Of a DNA stretch of 64,000 nucleotides, positions 33,952 to 44,033 are shown one piece after another. Numbering within the stretch: the first letter of the stretch is position 1; the number at the start of each line of letters is the position of its first letter. This DNA is from Sediminibacillus dalangtanensis (lineage in GTDB: Bacteria > Bacillota > Bacilli > Bacillales > Amphibacillaceae), in NCBI RefSeq assembly GCF_017792025.1, contig NZ_CP046956.1, forward strand, positions 2,728,001-2,792,000, in the 5' to 3' direction. Made by a program: the position numbers and the translations under genes. Under the pieces are notes generated by a model. That model ran no database searches. It was not told where the DNA came from and saw only the letters and a program-made list of their open reading frames with translations.

Positions 33952-34698
33952 ATCCTGACACCAGAACGACACCAATTAATCGTACAGCAGATCGCAAAAC
34001 ATGGAACCGTTGCCATTCAGGATCTAATCAAGTTGACCGCAGCTTCCGAATCGACGATTCGCAGAGATTTGAGCGAACTTGAAAACCAAAACAAGCTGGT
34101 CCGAGTCCATGGCGGAGCAGCTTCAAGGCAGACAATCAGCCAGGAATTAAGCATTCCGGAGAAAACAACCAAAAACCTTCAAGAAAAAAAACGGATTGCG
34201 GCTGAAGCAGCTTTGCTGGTGGAACCCGATGAATATATTTACTTGGATGCAGGGACTACGACATTCGAAATGATCCCTCATTTAAAAAACAAGAATATTA
34301 CGGTTGTAACAAATGGTCTCACCCATTTAGACGCATTGAGTGCCCAGCAAATAACCACGTATCTGACCGGCGGTTTAGTAAAACATAAGACAAGAGCTTT
34401 GATCGGCCGCGGAGCACAGATTGGTTTGCAAAGTTATCGTTTCGACAAATGTTTCATCGGAGTCAACGGTATTGATTTAGCTTATGGCCTGACTACCCCT
34501 GACCCAGAAGAAGCATTGATTAAACAACAGGCTTTGCAATCTGCTCAACAGTGTTTTGTGTTGGCGGACTATACGAAATTTGGTCAGGTATCTTTCAGCA
34601 AGATTGCAGATTTGGAAGAGGTGTTCCTCATCACAAACAAAATGAAGGAAGATGTCCTCTCCCCTTATCAAGACAAGACAAACATAAAGGTTGTGTAA
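33952..34698 (+). CDS. fruR: DeoR-family fructose operon repressor FruR
   Basis: A 248-residue DeoR-type repressor that senses fructose 1-phosphate. The N-terminal helix-turn-helix (GTVAIQDLIKLT, then SESTIRRDLSELE) and the DeoR effector domain (YLDAGTTTFEM; GLTTPDPEEALIKQ) are intact. Family members start MLTPERHQLI; here that sequence is encoded from ATC at 33952, seven bases after AGAGGTG, with an in-frame TGA just upstream and no ATG/GTG/TTG before TTG 34033, which would remove half the HTH. I therefore place the start at ATC (or CTG 33955). It overlaps nothing and is 3 bases from fruK. Confidence 0.88.
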   Translation: MLTPERHQLIVQQIAKHGTVAIQDLIKLTAASESTIRRDLSELENQNKLVRVHGGAASRQTISQELSIPEKTTKNLQEKKRIAAEAALLVEPDEYIYLDAGTTTFEMIPHLKNKNITVVTNGLTHLDALSAQQITTYLTGGLVKHKTRALIGRGAQIGLQSYRFDKCFIGVNGIDLAYGLTTPDPEEALIKQQALQSAQQCFVLADYTKFGQVSFSKIADLEEVFLITNKMKEDVLSPYQDKTNIKVV

Positions 34699-34701
34699 CA
34701 A

Positions 34702-35628
34702 ATGATTTATACATGTACATTGAATCCATCCGTGGATTACATCATCCATGTGGAGCAGTTTTCCCAGGGAGGATTGAACAGAGGGACAGATACCGCTTAT
34801 TATCCTGGCGGTAAGGGAATCAACGTGTCCCGAGTGCTGCAGCAATTGGGACAGCAGAATACGGCCCTCGGGTTCCTCGGCGGTTTTACCGGTGTCTTCA
34901 TAAAACAAGAGCTGGACAAGGCCCATATCACCCACGATTTTATCGAAACGGACGGCCCAACCCGAGTGAATATGAAATTAAAATCAGAAGAAGAGACGGA
35001 AATCAACGGACCCGGCCCGGCCATTTCCGAAGAACAAGAGCAGAAACTGTTTCAAAAAATCGCCAATTTGAACAAAGGTGACTACCTGGTTGCTGCTGGC
35101 AGCGTTCCATCTACCGTTTCCTCTGACTTTTATGTAAAAGCTGCAGAAATTTGCCGGAAAAATCAAGTGAACATGATAGCGGATACCTCCAGTAACGCCC
35201 TGAAAAAAATCGTCGGCCAGGAAGTATTTCTGGTAAAACCAAATCACCATGAGCTGGGTGAATTGTTCGATACCACGATCACCACGGTGGAAGATGCCGT
35301 TTATTATGGCAGAAAACTGCACGAGCAAGGGGCCAAACATGTCATTATTTCGATGGGCGGACAAGGAGCTGTTTATGTAAGCGGCGATATGTACTTGCAG
35401 GCAAATGTCCCTGCTGGAGAAGTTCGAAACACTGTGGGATCCGGTGACTCGATGGTAGCAGGATTTCTCGCAAGCATTTCTGCAGGAAGCAAGCCGGAAA
35501 AAGCTTTTCAAACAGCGGTTGCGGCAGGCAGTGCTACTGCATTTCAAGATGATTTATGCGAAAGGGCAGACGTTGACAGCCTGCTCCCTCACGTTACGGT
35601 ACACTCATTAGATAAAGGGAGGTTCTAA
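34702..35628 (+). CDS. fruK: 1-phosphofructokinase
   Basis: A 308-residue PfkB-family kinase converting fructose 1-phosphate to fructose 1,6-bisphosphate. Signature one is GGKGINVSRVLQQLGQQ (~34-50) and signature two, with the catalytic Asp, is VGSGDSMVAGFL (~246-257). The start ATG is three bases after the fruR stop with only a weak ribosome site (AAAGG), which implies translational coupling; two bases separate it from fruA. Confidence 0.96.
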   Translation: MIYTCTLNPSVDYIIHVEQFSQGGLNRGTDTAYYPGGKGINVSRVLQQLGQQNTALGFLGGFTGVFIKQELDKAHITHDFIETDGPTRVNMKLKSEEETEINGPGPAISEEQEQKLFQKIANLNKGDYLVAAGSVPSTVSSDFYVKAAEICRKNQVNMIADTSSNALKKIVGQEVFLVKPNHHELGELFDTTITTVEDAVYYGRKLHEQGAKHVIISMGGQGAVYVSGDMYLQANVPAGEVRNTVGSGDSMVAGFLASISAGSKPEKAFQTAVAAGSATAFQDDLCERADVDSLLPHVTVHSLDKGRF

Positions 35629-35630
35629 AG

Positions 35631-37526
35631 ATGAAAATCACTGACTTATTGAAAAAAGATACTATAATTTTGGATTTAAAGGCTTCTGGTAAAACAGAAG
35701 TTATCGACGAGCTCGTAAACAAGCTCGATGAAGCTGGCCGTTTGAACGATAAAGAGGAATATAAAAAAGCAATCCTCGATCGGGAAACGCAAAGTACGAC
35801 TGGAATCGGCGAAGGGATTGCCATCCCTCACGCCAAAACGGCTGCTGTAAAAACGCCGGCTATCGTGTTCGGAAGGTCTTCTGAAGGAATTGATTATGAG
35901 GCATTGGACGGAGCCCCTTCCCACTTGTTTTTCATGATTGCAGCCTCTGAAGGCGCTAATCAAACACATTTGGAAACCCTGTCACGATTGTCTTCCTTCT
36001 TGATGGATAAAAAATTCCGTCAGAAGCTGGAAGAAGCATCCACAGCTGAAGAAGTTATCGCTGTCGTTGATGCAAAAGAACAAGATGAGGCAGCCGAAGA
36101 GGAAACGACCGATGGAGCTGCTTCCAGTCGGATATTGGCTGTGACCGGCTGTCCTACAGGGATCGCCCATACTTACATGGCGGCGGATAAACTGAAAGAA
36201 ACCGCCTCTGAAATGGGCGTCTCGATTAAAGTAGAAACGAATGGTTCCGGCGGAGTAAAAAACCGGTTGACCAAAGAAGAAATCGAAGCTGCCGATGCGA
36301 TTATTGTCGCAGCCGATACAAAAATCGAAACCGAACGATTTCGCGGAAAACCTTTGATCCAAGTCCCTGTAGGCAAGGCGATCCATCAACCGCAGGAACT
36401 GTTGAATAAAGCGATTGAAAAAGATGCACCGATTTACCAAGGCGATGGAGACGCAGGTAAGGATGAAGGACAACAGGAAGAAAAAGGACGTACCGGCTTT
36501 TATAAACATTTGATGAATGGTGTTTCCAACATGCTTCCATTCGTTGTCGGCGGCGGTATCCTGATTGCCATTTCTTTTTTGTGGGGCATCAATTCAGCCG
36601 ATCCGGAAAGTACCGATTATAATCGGTTTGCCGAAATGCTTAATACAATAGGCGGCGGAAATGCCTTCTTCCTGATGGTTCCCGTCCTAGCCGGATTTAT
36701 TGCTTCCAGTATCGCTGACCGCCCTGGTTTTGCACCAGGTATGGTTGCTGGTTTGATTGCCATCTCTTCCGGTGTGGAAGGTGCAGATGGCGGTTCCGGG
36801 TTCCTTGGCGGTTTGATTGCAGGTTTCCTTGCCGGGTATATCACCCTGCTAGTAAAAAAAGCGATGGAAGTATTGCCGGCTATCTTTGATGGATTAAAGA
36901 CTGTATTGCTATATCCCGTCTTCTCAATTGGCATTACCGGATTGATTATGCTGTTGATCAACCCACCATTGACGACGATTTATACTGGATTATCCAGCTG
37001 GCTGGAAAGCCTCGGCGGTTCTAATCTAGTCTTACTCGGATTGCTGTTGGGAGGCATGATGGCGATTGATATGGGCGGACCGATCAACAAAGCTGCCTAT
37101 ACATTCGGTATTGCCATGCTCGACGCTGATAACTTTTCGTTTATCGCGGCCATTATGGCGGGTGGAATGGTGCCACCTCTGTCACTGGCACTAGCTACGA
37201 CCTTTTTCAAAAACAAGTTTACCAAACAGGAACGTGAAGCAGGTAAATCCGCCTATGCCCTTGGTGCATTCTTTATCACGGAAGGTGCTATTCCGTTCGC
37301 AGCAGCCGACCCGGCCAGAGTCATCCCATCAGTTGCCATCGGTTCCGCCATCGCAGGCGGACTGACCATGCTGTTCGATATTGGACTAAGAGCCCCCCAT
37401 GGTGGTATTGTAGTAGCTGGGCTTGTGGAAGGAAATCCACTACTGTACTTACTGGCAATCCTTGTCGGTTCTGCTGTGAGTGCTGTCATTCTTGGATTCT
37501 TGAAAAAAGACCTGACAAAAGAGTAA
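35631..37526 (+). CDS. fruA: PTS fructose transporter EIIABC
   Basis: A 631-residue fused fructose PTS permease. EIIA is ~1-148 with phospho-His67 (GIAIPHAKT), EIIB ~165-265 with phospho-Cys174 (VTGCPTGIAHT), and EIIC ~285-630, a multi-helix membrane domain with GGGILIAISFLWG and GGMMAIDMGGPINKAAY. It imports fructose as fructose 1-phosphate for FruK. The ATG follows AAAGGGAGGTTCTAAAG. Unlike B. subtilis, the next genes are ptsH and ptsI. Confidence 0.97.
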   Translation: MKITDLLKKDTIILDLKASGKTEVIDELVNKLDEAGRLNDKEEYKKAILDRETQSTTGIGEGIAIPHAKTAAVKTPAIVFGRSSEGIDYEALDGAPSHLFFMIAASEGANQTHLETLSRLSSFLMDKKFRQKLEEASTAEEVIAVVDAKEQDEAAEEETTDGAASSRILAVTGCPTGIAHTYMAADKLKETASEMGVSIKVETNGSGGVKNRLTKEEIEAADAIIVAADTKIETERFRGKPLIQVPVGKAIHQPQELLNKAIEKDAPIYQGDGDAGKDEGQQEEKGRTGFYKHLMNGVSNMLPFVVGGGILIAISFLWGINSADPESTDYNRFAEMLNTIGGGNAFFLMVPVLAGFIASSIADRPGFAPGMVAGLIAISSGVEGADGGSGFLGGLIAGFLAGYITLLVKKAMEVLPAIFDGLKTVLLYPVFSIGITGLIMLLINPPLTTIYTGLSSWLESLGGSNLVLLGLLLGGMMAIDMGGPINKAAYTFGIAMLDADNFSFIAAIMAGGMVPPLSLALATTFFKNKFTKQEREAGKSAYALGAFFITEGAIPFAAADPARVIPSVAIGSAIAGGLTMLFDIGLRAPHGGIVVAGLVEGNPLLYLLAILVGSAVSAVILGFLKKDLTKE

Positions 37527-37586
37527 AATAGGACAGGGAGACTGCCCGTTGTTTGCTTATTATAAATTTTATAGGAGGTTTTATCT

Positions 37587-37853
37587 ATGGTAGAACAAAC
37601 AATGACTATCACAGACGAAACAGGAGTTCACGCACGTCCAGCGACGGTTTTAGTTAATAAAGCTGGTAACTTTGAATCAGACATCAACCTGGAATATAAC
37701 GGAAAATCCGTCAATCTTAAATCGATTATGGGCGTAATGTCCCTTGGTATTCCAAAGGATGCTGAAATCAAAGTGACTGCCGACGGTTCTGATGAAGAAG
37801 AAGCGTTGCAGACAATTGTCGACACTATTAAAAACGAAGGGCTAGGAGAATAA
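37587..37853 (+). CDS. ptsH: Phosphocarrier protein HPr
   Basis: An 88-residue HPr, with the EI-phosphorylated His15 in TGVHARPAT and the HPr-kinase site Ser46 in [12 protein letters not shown], both at canonical positions. It therefore retains both the transport and the CcpA-corepressor roles and is not an FPr/Crh-type variant. It is 60 bases after fruA without a convincing terminator; a weak promoter in that gap (TTATTATAAATT) cannot be excluded. The ATG follows TATAGGAGGTTTTATCT. Confidence 0.97.
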   Translation: MVEQTMTITDETGVHARPATVLVNKAGNFESDINLEYNGKSVNLKSIMGVMSLGIPKDAEIKVTADGSDEEEALQTIVDTIKNEGLGE

Positions 37854-37858
37854 ACATA

Positions 37859-39574
37859 ATGAACAGCATTAAGGGTATTGCAGCATCAAGCGGGATCGCG
37901 ATCGCCAAAGCATACAAGCTAGAGGTCCCGGAACTTACTTTCGATAAGAAAAATATCGAAAATCCTGAAGCGGAAATCGAGCGCTTAGACGATGCGTTAT
38001 CCGTATCCAAGCAAGAGCTGGAGATCATTAAGGAAAATGCCAGAAAATCACTCGGCGATGAACATGCTGAGATTTTCTCGGCACACTTGCTTGTACTTAG
38101 CGATCCGGAAATGATCAACCCGATCAAGGATAAAATCAAATCAGAGAACGTCAATGCAGAAGCAGCATTGGATGAAACGGCAAACATGTTTATCGATATG
38201 TTCAAAAACATGGACAATGAGTACATGAGAGAGCGCGCTGCTGATATCCAAGATGTCACCAAACGTGTCATGGCTCACCTGCTGAAAGTGACCTTCCCCG
38301 ATCCAGCATTGATCGATGAGGAAGTTGTCATTGTAGCAGAAGACTTGACTCCTTCTGACACTGCGCAGCTGAACAAACAGTTTGTCAAGGGATTCACCAC
38401 CAATATCGGTGGAAGAACTTCCCATTCAGCCATCATGGCCCGATCATTGGAAATTCCGGCTGTAGTGGGCACGAAGAACATTACCAATACGGCGGAAAAA
38501 GACACGTTGGTAATCGTCGATGGCATCGACGGCGAAGTCATCGTCGATCCGGACGAAAAGCAGCTTGCAGCCTATAAACAGAAACAGGCAGACTTTGAAG
38601 AACAAAAACAAGAGTGGGCCAAACTAAAAGACGAACCGACCAAAACCGCTGATGGCGAACATGTAGAGTTGGTAGCCAATATTGGTACTCCTGATGATGT
38701 GGCCGGCGTAGTCAATAACGGCGGCGAAGGTGTAGGCCTTTACCGTACTGAGTTCCTTTACATGGGCAAAAGCGAACTTCCTACTGAAGAAGAACAGTAT
38801 GAAGCCTATAAATCCGTGTTGGAACAAATGGGAGAAAAGCCGGTAGTTGTCCGTACACTCGACATCGGCGGAGATAAAGAGCTTTCTTATTTGGATTTGC
38901 CGAAAGAGTTGAATCCTTTCTTAGGATTCCGCGCCATCCGTCTTTGTCTGGAACGGGATGATATTTTCCGTACTCAACTGCGCGCATTATTGCGGGCAAG
39001 TACTTCCGGCAACCTGAAAATCATGTTCCCGATGATTGCTACGCTGGACGAATTCCGTCAGGCAAAAGCGATTCTATTGGAAGAAAAAGAGAACTTGACG
39101 AACGCCGGTACAGAAGTTTCTGATGATATCGAAATCGGTATTATGGTAGAAATTCCATCAACTGCAGTCATTGCACGCCAATTCGCTAAAGAAGTTGACT
39201 TTTTCAGCATTGGTACAAACGACTTGATTCAATATACGATGGCGGCAGACCGGATGAACGAAAGGGTTTCTTACTTGTACCAGCCGTACAACCCTTCGAT
39301 CCTGAATCTTGTCAACAACGTTATTGAAGCTGCCCACGATGAAGGTAAATGGGCAGGAATGTGCGGGGAAATGGCCGGCGATTCAATCGCTATTCCAATC
39401 TTACTTGGACTTGGTCTCGACGAATTCAGCATGAGTGCGACATCGATTCTTCCTGCCAGGACGCAAATCAAAGATTTATCCAAGCAAGAACTCGCCTCCT
39501 TCAAGGACAAGCTGTTATCGATGAATACAGCAGAAGAAGTCGAACAGTTCATTCGCGAGAAAACAAATCAGTAA
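37859..39574 (+). CDS. ptsI: PTS enzyme I (PEP-protein phosphotransferase)
   Basis: A 571-residue EI which moves phosphate from PEP to HPr. The N-terminal HPr-binding and phospho-His domain has His189 in [12 protein letters not shown]; the C-terminal PEP-binding barrel has [25 protein letters not shown] and [14 protein letters not shown], with the active Cys in [10 protein letters not shown] (~500). The ribosome site AGGAG overlaps the ptsH end, so the two are coupled. A strong terminator follows. Confidence 0.97.
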   Translation: MNSIKGIAASSGIAIAKAYKLEVPELTFDKKNIENPEAEIERLDDALSVSKQELEIIKENARKSLGDEHAEIFSAHLLVLSDPEMINPIKDKIKSENVNAEAALDETANMFIDMFKNMDNEYMRERAADIQDVTKRVMAHLLKVTFPDPALIDEEVVIVAEDLTPSDTAQLNKQFVKGFTTNIGGRTSHSAIMARSLEIPAVVGTKNITNTAEKDTLVIVDGIDGEVIVDPDEKQLAAYKQKQADFEEQKQEWAKLKDEPTKTADGEHVELVANIGTPDDVAGVVNNGGEGVGLYRTEFLYMGKSELPTEEEQYEAYKSVLEQMGEKPVVVRTLDIGGDKELSYLDLPKELNPFLGFRAIRLCLERDDIFRTQLRALLRASTSGNLKIMFPMIATLDEFRQAKAILLEEKENLTNAGTEVSDDIEIGIMVEIPSTAVIARQFAKEVDFFSIGTNDLIQYTMAADRMNERVSYLYQPYNPSILNLVNNVIEAAHDEGKWAGMCGEMAGDSIAIPILLGLGLDEFSMSATSILPARTQIKDLSKQELASFKDKLLSMNTAEEVEQFIREKTNQ

Positions 39575-39619
39575 TTGGATGATTAAAATGACTAGGACAA
39601 AAGCATAGGGAGCAAAGCA

Positions 39620-39672
39620 AAAACCGAACGATGCTTCGAATTCATAAACATTCGAACACGTTCGGTTTTTTT
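39620..39672 (+). terminator. Intrinsic terminator of the fru-pts operon
   Basis: AAAACCGAACG (39620-39630) pairs with CGTTCGGTTTT (39659-39669), an inner TTCGAA/TTCGAA pair extends it, and TTTTTTT follows. The stretch from here to 39855 shows nothing else. Confidence 0.85.
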
Positions 39673-39855
39673 ATGACATGCTTTCTTTCATTCTGTTGTT
39701 TGATGAGTACCGTCCTCTATCGCTACGGCAAGATACTGCGCTTGCCGAAGTGTGGGCGCATTCATAATAAATTGATTGCAGGAAATGAAGTTCTTTTCAT
39801 TAATACATACCTGTTATCGTTCATTTTTTTTGCAAGTGGATTTTGCCGGTTTCCC

Positions 39856-41895
39856 CTAAGCTTTTTTCACGTGAGAGGACCGGTACATCAACCATAAAAA
39901 GTAAGGAGCGCCAATCAAGGCGACCAGAATACCTGATGGGATTTCTTTTGGTACCAATAACGTCCTGCTCAGAATATCGGCAATCACCAATAAAATAGCT
40001 CCTATCAGCGCTGAAGCAGGCAGTAAGTGTTTGTGCCCGGAACCAAGCAGAATCCGTGCCGCATGCGGTGCCAACAAGCCGACAAAGCTGATGGTTCCGA
40101 CGGCTGAGACACTTGCAGCGGCAAGGAGGGAAGCTACCAACGCCATATAAAAACGCGTCCTGGAAACTTTCATTCCCAACCCTTTCGCTGTTTCATCTCC
40201 AAGCGACAGAACATTCAAATTCCTTATTTGCAAATATAAAACCGGAACCAGCACAAGCATCGGACCGAGTAAATAGTACAGAAGCGCCTCCCAGCTTTTT
40301 GCATACGTACTGCCAGACAGCCATGTCAGAGCTGATGCCACAGCCATATCGGCCTGTACAACAACAATCTGAATGATCGCGGAACCAAAAGCAGAGACAC
40401 CAATACCCAGTAGTGCCAACAGGGAAGGCTGGAAATTGGCCCGGTAGGATAAACCCATTACAACCAGAAAAGCAGCTAATGCGCCAAGGAAGGCTCCCAA
40501 CGGAATAAACGTAGCGGAGAAGGCAGAAAAGATGACCAGCAAGGCTCCTACTCCTGCACCAGAAGTAATCCCGATCACCGAAGGATCGGCCAAGGGATTG
40601 CGGAGCACTCCTTGAAATACAAATCCACTGACAGCGAGCAGTCCTCCGCTTAGGGCGGCAACAAGCAGCCGGGGCAGCCGCAATTGAAAAATCATATTGC
40701 GAAGAAACTCCTGACCGCCGTCAAAAACAGCTGAGAAGCTTTGTGTAAGCTGAATGCCACTATTCCCTGTTGCTGCACCGACAACAATAGCGAAAACAAG
40801 TAACATAACCAATATCACGATGAACCAACCGCCCTGGAAAGGGAGTCGGACATTACCAGCAATCATAGCGGTATTTTTTTCTCCATATTGTCTGCTTCTG
40901 TTTCTCAGTACAAGCCATATCAGCCATGGTGCCCCGATCAGTGCCGTAATTGCGCCAACGGGAAGCTCGGAAAACGAAGGATCGACCCATCTCGCGAAAA
41001 CATCCGCTCCAAGAAGCACATTTGCCCCCCAGATAAACGAAGCAGTCACCAAGGCAAAGTGATTGCGAAAACCGAGCAATTTGATCAAATGGGGAGCAAT
41101 CAGTCCGACGAACCCGATTGGCCCTACCACACTTACCGTAACAGCAGTGAGCAGGACTGCAGCTAACAAAGCGATCATGCGGATACGTCCTACCTGCTGT
41201 CCGAGAGACGCTGCTACATCCTCCCCCATACGGAAAATGTCTAGCTGTTTTGCAAGAAGAAACGTTACGAGCATACCAGCCAAAATCAAGGGCATGGAAA
41301 ACTGCACACCGCTCCAGTCATTTTGCACAAGTGTTCCAGCTCCCCATAAAAACAAACCAGCTGTCTCGTTTTCGTAAAATATTTGCAGGACAGAGGTAGA
41401 CGATGAAAACATGATGGTTACAACCATACCTGCTAAAACCATTCTGACCGGATTGGCCGAAGCCCCACCTGCCAGTCCATAAACAAGTAAGGCTGTGAAA
41501 AGTCCTCCAAAGAAGGCAGCGAATAATCCTTGTAAAGGCAGGGAAGCAGGAAGAAAGATTGCACTTATTACCACCGCAAAGTATGTACCCGAATGAATTC
41601 CAAGTGTACTGGCAGACGCAAGCGGATTTTTGGTGATCGTTTGTAAAATCACGCCGGAAACAGCCAGGGATCCGCCAGCCAAAATCCCCATCACTGCCCT
41701 CGGCAGACGCAAATAACGCACAGTATGATGCTCGATGATATCTTCTGGTACCACTAATGCATCCCATACCACCCGCCAGGACAAGTCGACACTGCCTTGA
41801 TTGATATGTAAAAACATCAAGAAAACGAGAAGCACGGCCCCTCCTCCAAAAGTTAGAGCCGTTTTCAGCCATTTATTCAAAAAAGCATCATTCAT
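39856..41895 (-). CDS. Fused double FecCD permease (FhuB-like)
   Basis: A 679-residue iron-siderophore permease consisting of two FecCD units in tandem (~1-335 and ~345-679), as in E. coli FhuB, so one chain makes a complete channel of ~20 helices. The coupling motif VGPIGFVGLIAPHLIKLL occurs in the first half and VGTISFVGLLAPHAARIL in the second; RLPRAVMGILAGGSLAVSG and RLPRLLVAALSGGLLAVSG start the halves. It lies 12 bases downstream of its binding protein. No ATPase gene is in this unit. Confidence 0.93.
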   Translation of the reverse strand: MNDAFLNKWLKTALTFGGGAVLLVFLMFLHINQGSVDLSWRVVWDALVVPEDIIEHHTVRYLRLPRAVMGILAGGSLAVSGVILQTITKNPLASASTLGIHSGTYFAVVISAIFLPASLPLQGLFAAFFGGLFTALLVYGLAGGASANPVRMVLAGMVVTIMFSSSTSVLQIFYENETAGLFLWGAGTLVQNDWSGVQFSMPLILAGMLVTFLLAKQLDIFRMGEDVAASLGQQVGRIRMIALLAAVLLTAVTVSVVGPIGFVGLIAPHLIKLLGFRNHFALVTASFIWGANVLLGADVFARWVDPSFSELPVGAITALIGAPWLIWLVLRNRSRQYGEKNTAMIAGNVRLPFQGGWFIVILVMLLVFAIVVGAATGNSGIQLTQSFSAVFDGGQEFLRNMIFQLRLPRLLVAALSGGLLAVSGFVFQGVLRNPLADPSVIGITSGAGVGALLVIFSAFSATFIPLGAFLGALAAFLVVMGLSYRANFQPSLLALLGIGVSAFGSAIIQIVVVQADMAVASALTWLSGSTYAKSWEALLYYLLGPMLVLVPVLYLQIRNLNVLSLGDETAKGLGMKVSRTRFYMALVASLLAAASVSAVGTISFVGLLAPHAARILLGSGHKHLLPASALIGAILLVIADILSRTLLVPKEIPSGILVALIGAPYFLWLMYRSSHVKKA

Positions 41896-41907
41896 TCTAT
41901 CACTTCT

Positions 41908-42897
41908 CTACTCGATAAGTGCTTCTTTGATTTGTTCCGCAAACACTTCTGCTGACAACGGGCCGCCGAATGTCCACGTATCCCCAGGCAGCCGATAGGT
42001 TTCGTCCTGCTCGACAAATTGGAGATTTTCCCAAGCAGGATTCCCTTTCAGCTGGTCGTCAAAAATATTATCATTTTCCTGAACGATGTAAAAAAAGCGG
42101 GCGTCCTGAAAGTTTTGCAAGGTTTCGACACTTGTTTCGTCATATCCATAGACTTGGAAACCATCTGATTGGTAGGCGTTTTCCAAACCGATGTTTTCCA
42201 TGATTTGGACTGCCATTGCGTTATCCTTGAACAAACGGATTACCGGACTGTTGTCCGAACTGTAAGCCTGGGATAAAACAAACGGCTTGTCATCCATTCC
42301 AGCGTCGGCTATTTCCTGTTCCGCCTGTTGGTAAGTAGAATTCAAATCACTTAAAACTTGGTCTGCCTTGTCCTGTTTTCCGAACAGTTTAGCCAATTCC
42401 TGGAAGGTCGCAGTCATTTCCTCATACTGATTCCCCTCCCCTTCCGCTGGGTACGGATTGTATGCCAGTGTCGGCGCAATTTCTTTCAGGCTGTCCATTA
42501 TCGCCTCATGACGATAACCCGCTGTAATAATCAAATCTGGATTCAACTCGGCAATCGCTTCCAAACTAGGCTCCTGTCTCGTCCCGACATCCTGGACATC
42601 CTTTCCTAGCTCTGGTTCGATGTTTACCCAGTTATGATATCCTTCCATGTCAGCCATGCCGACCGGCTGAATACCGAGAGCCAATAAATCTTCTGCGTAA
42701 ACCCACTCCAGCACCACAACACGTTCCGGTGTCTGGTCAAAGGTCTGCTCGCCATATGCATCCTCTATCGTAACAGCCTCACTACCTGAGGAATCATCTT
42801 CTTGACCGGCTTGTTCGTCCTGATCAGCGTCGTTTCCACAGGCAGCAAGCAAACCAGCCTGTATTATGATGATGATAAGTAAATACCACTTCTTCAT
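41908..42897 (-). CDS. Iron-siderophore-binding lipoprotein
   Basis: A 329-residue class III binding lipoprotein. The signal peptide ends GLLAAC (Cys20); an acidic linker follows and then two lobes (RVVVLEWVYAEDLLALGIQPVG; LNPDLIITAGYRHEAI). The sequence resembles the FhuD/FecB/YfiY group taking ferric hydroxamates or citrate; the ligand is not certain. The ATG follows GAGGAGGAGCAATTAG. The unit is headed by a strong Fur box. Confidence 0.9.
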   Translation of the reverse strand: MKKWYLLIIIIIQAGLLAACGNDADQDEQAGQEDDSSGSEAVTIEDAYGEQTFDQTPERVVVLEWVYAEDLLALGIQPVGMADMEGYHNWVNIEPELGKDVQDVGTRQEPSLEAIAELNPDLIITAGYRHEAIMDSLKEIAPTLAYNPYPAEGEGNQYEEMTATFQELAKLFGKQDKADQVLSDLNSTYQQAEQEIADAGMDDKPFVLSQAYSSDNSPVIRLFKDNAMAVQIMENIGLENAYQSDGFQVYGYDETSVETLQNFQDARFFYIVQENDNIFDDQLKGNPAWENLQFVEQDETYRLPGDTWTFGGPLSAEVFAEQIKEALIE

Positions 42898-42929
42898 CTA
42901 ATTGCTCCTCCTCTTTTTGTCTAAGTCTT

Positions 42930-42978
42930 ATATTATGTAACATTTGTAAATGATAAAGATTCTCATTATCATTTACAA
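42930..42978 (-). promoter_or_regulatory. Fur box and promoter of the fhuB-like unit
   Basis: TTGTAAATGATAA (42944-42956) and TTATCATTTACAA (42966-42978) are perfect 13-base inverted arms around AGATTCTCA; the 19-bp Fur core lies inside. On the minus strand a TAATAT (-10) follows at 42935-42930. Confidence 0.88.
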
Positions 42979-43152
42979 TGCCATCTTAGCTTATCCCTTC
43001 CCCCCTGTCAATTACTTATCAAATGGTTTGCTTGATCAAACGAACCAATTACGATGATCTTCATTTTTCCAGCAATCCCTGGCATCATGGCGAATGATAC
43101 GGAAAAAGAAAAAGCTTCCAGAATGTGACCATCTCTGCAAGTTTTTATTTGT

Positions 43153-43836
43153 CTATCTTTCCAGAATATCTACCCCTCTTTTCCGACCGACAATCACTTT
43201 GTCCGTCCTCTTGAGAAACAATCCCGTTTCTACAACCCCCAACAAAAGCTTGAGTTCCCGGTGTAATCCTTCTGGATCGGTGATAGCATCGAAAACACAA
43301 TCCACTATATAATTGTCATTGTTGGTTACAAACACCTCACCGTCCTCTGTTTTCCTCAGCATAGGATTACACCCAAAGGAGGAGAGTTTTCTAGCTGTGC
43401 TTTCCCACCCGAAACGGACGATCTCAACAGGAAGCGGAAAACGGCCCAATTTTTGAACCTGCTTACTTTCATCGACAATGATAATCAATTTTTTTGCGGC
43501 ATCAGCCACCAACTTTTCCCTCAGCAGGGACCCACCGCCTCCTTTGATTAGCTGAAAATCCGGGTCCACTTCATCAGCACCATCGATCGCCAAGTCAAGT
43601 CTGTTTACTTCAGAAAAGTAAACCAGAGGAATGCCAAATTCGCGGGCCCAAGCTTCCGTCCGCAAAGAGGAAGGAACACCCTTCACTTCAAGCCCCTGTT
43701 TGATTCGTTCTCCCAGTTTTTTTATCATCCAATAGACGGTAGAGCCAGACCCCAGGCCGATCGTCATACCGTCTTCTATGTACTCGACTGCTTTCTCCCC
43801 GGCTCTTCTCTTTTTCTCCTCCACGTCATACAACAT
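43153..43836 (-). CDS. rpiA: Ribose-5-phosphate isomerase A
   Basis: A 227-residue RpiA interconverting ribose 5-phosphate and ribulose 5-phosphate. Motifs seen are GLGSGSTVYWMIKKLG (~26-41), the catalytic AIDGADEVDPDFQLIKGGGGSLLREK region (~80-105, with the catalytic Asp and Glu), and DESKQVQKLG (~120). The ATG follows GGAGGCGGGTAAC. It stands alone between two iron-uptake loci; nothing shows a common regulation with them. Confidence 0.96.
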   Translation of the reverse strand: MLYDVEEKKRRAGEKAVEYIEDGMTIGLGSGSTVYWMIKKLGERIKQGLEVKGVPSSLRTEAWAREFGIPLVYFSEVNRLDLAIDGADEVDPDFQLIKGGGGSLLREKLVADAAKKLIIIVDESKQVQKLGRFPLPVEIVRFGWESTARKLSSFGCNPMLRKTEDGEVFVTNNDNYIVDCVFDAITDPEGLHRELKLLLGVVETGLFLKRTDKVIVGRKRGVDILER

Positions 43837-44033
43837 GTTACCCGCCTCCGTTTCCGTTTTTTTAAGGATGGTTTGATTATACCCAGATTATACCCGGGAA
43901 GCAGTTTATTCAATCCCAGTCCTATTGTAGGTCCCAACAGGTATTGGTATTTTATGTTAAAATCAGAAGTGGATCTGGTATATGCAAGAACGCGAATAAG
44001 TATAGCTTGAATAAAAGACAGGAGGATAAGATC

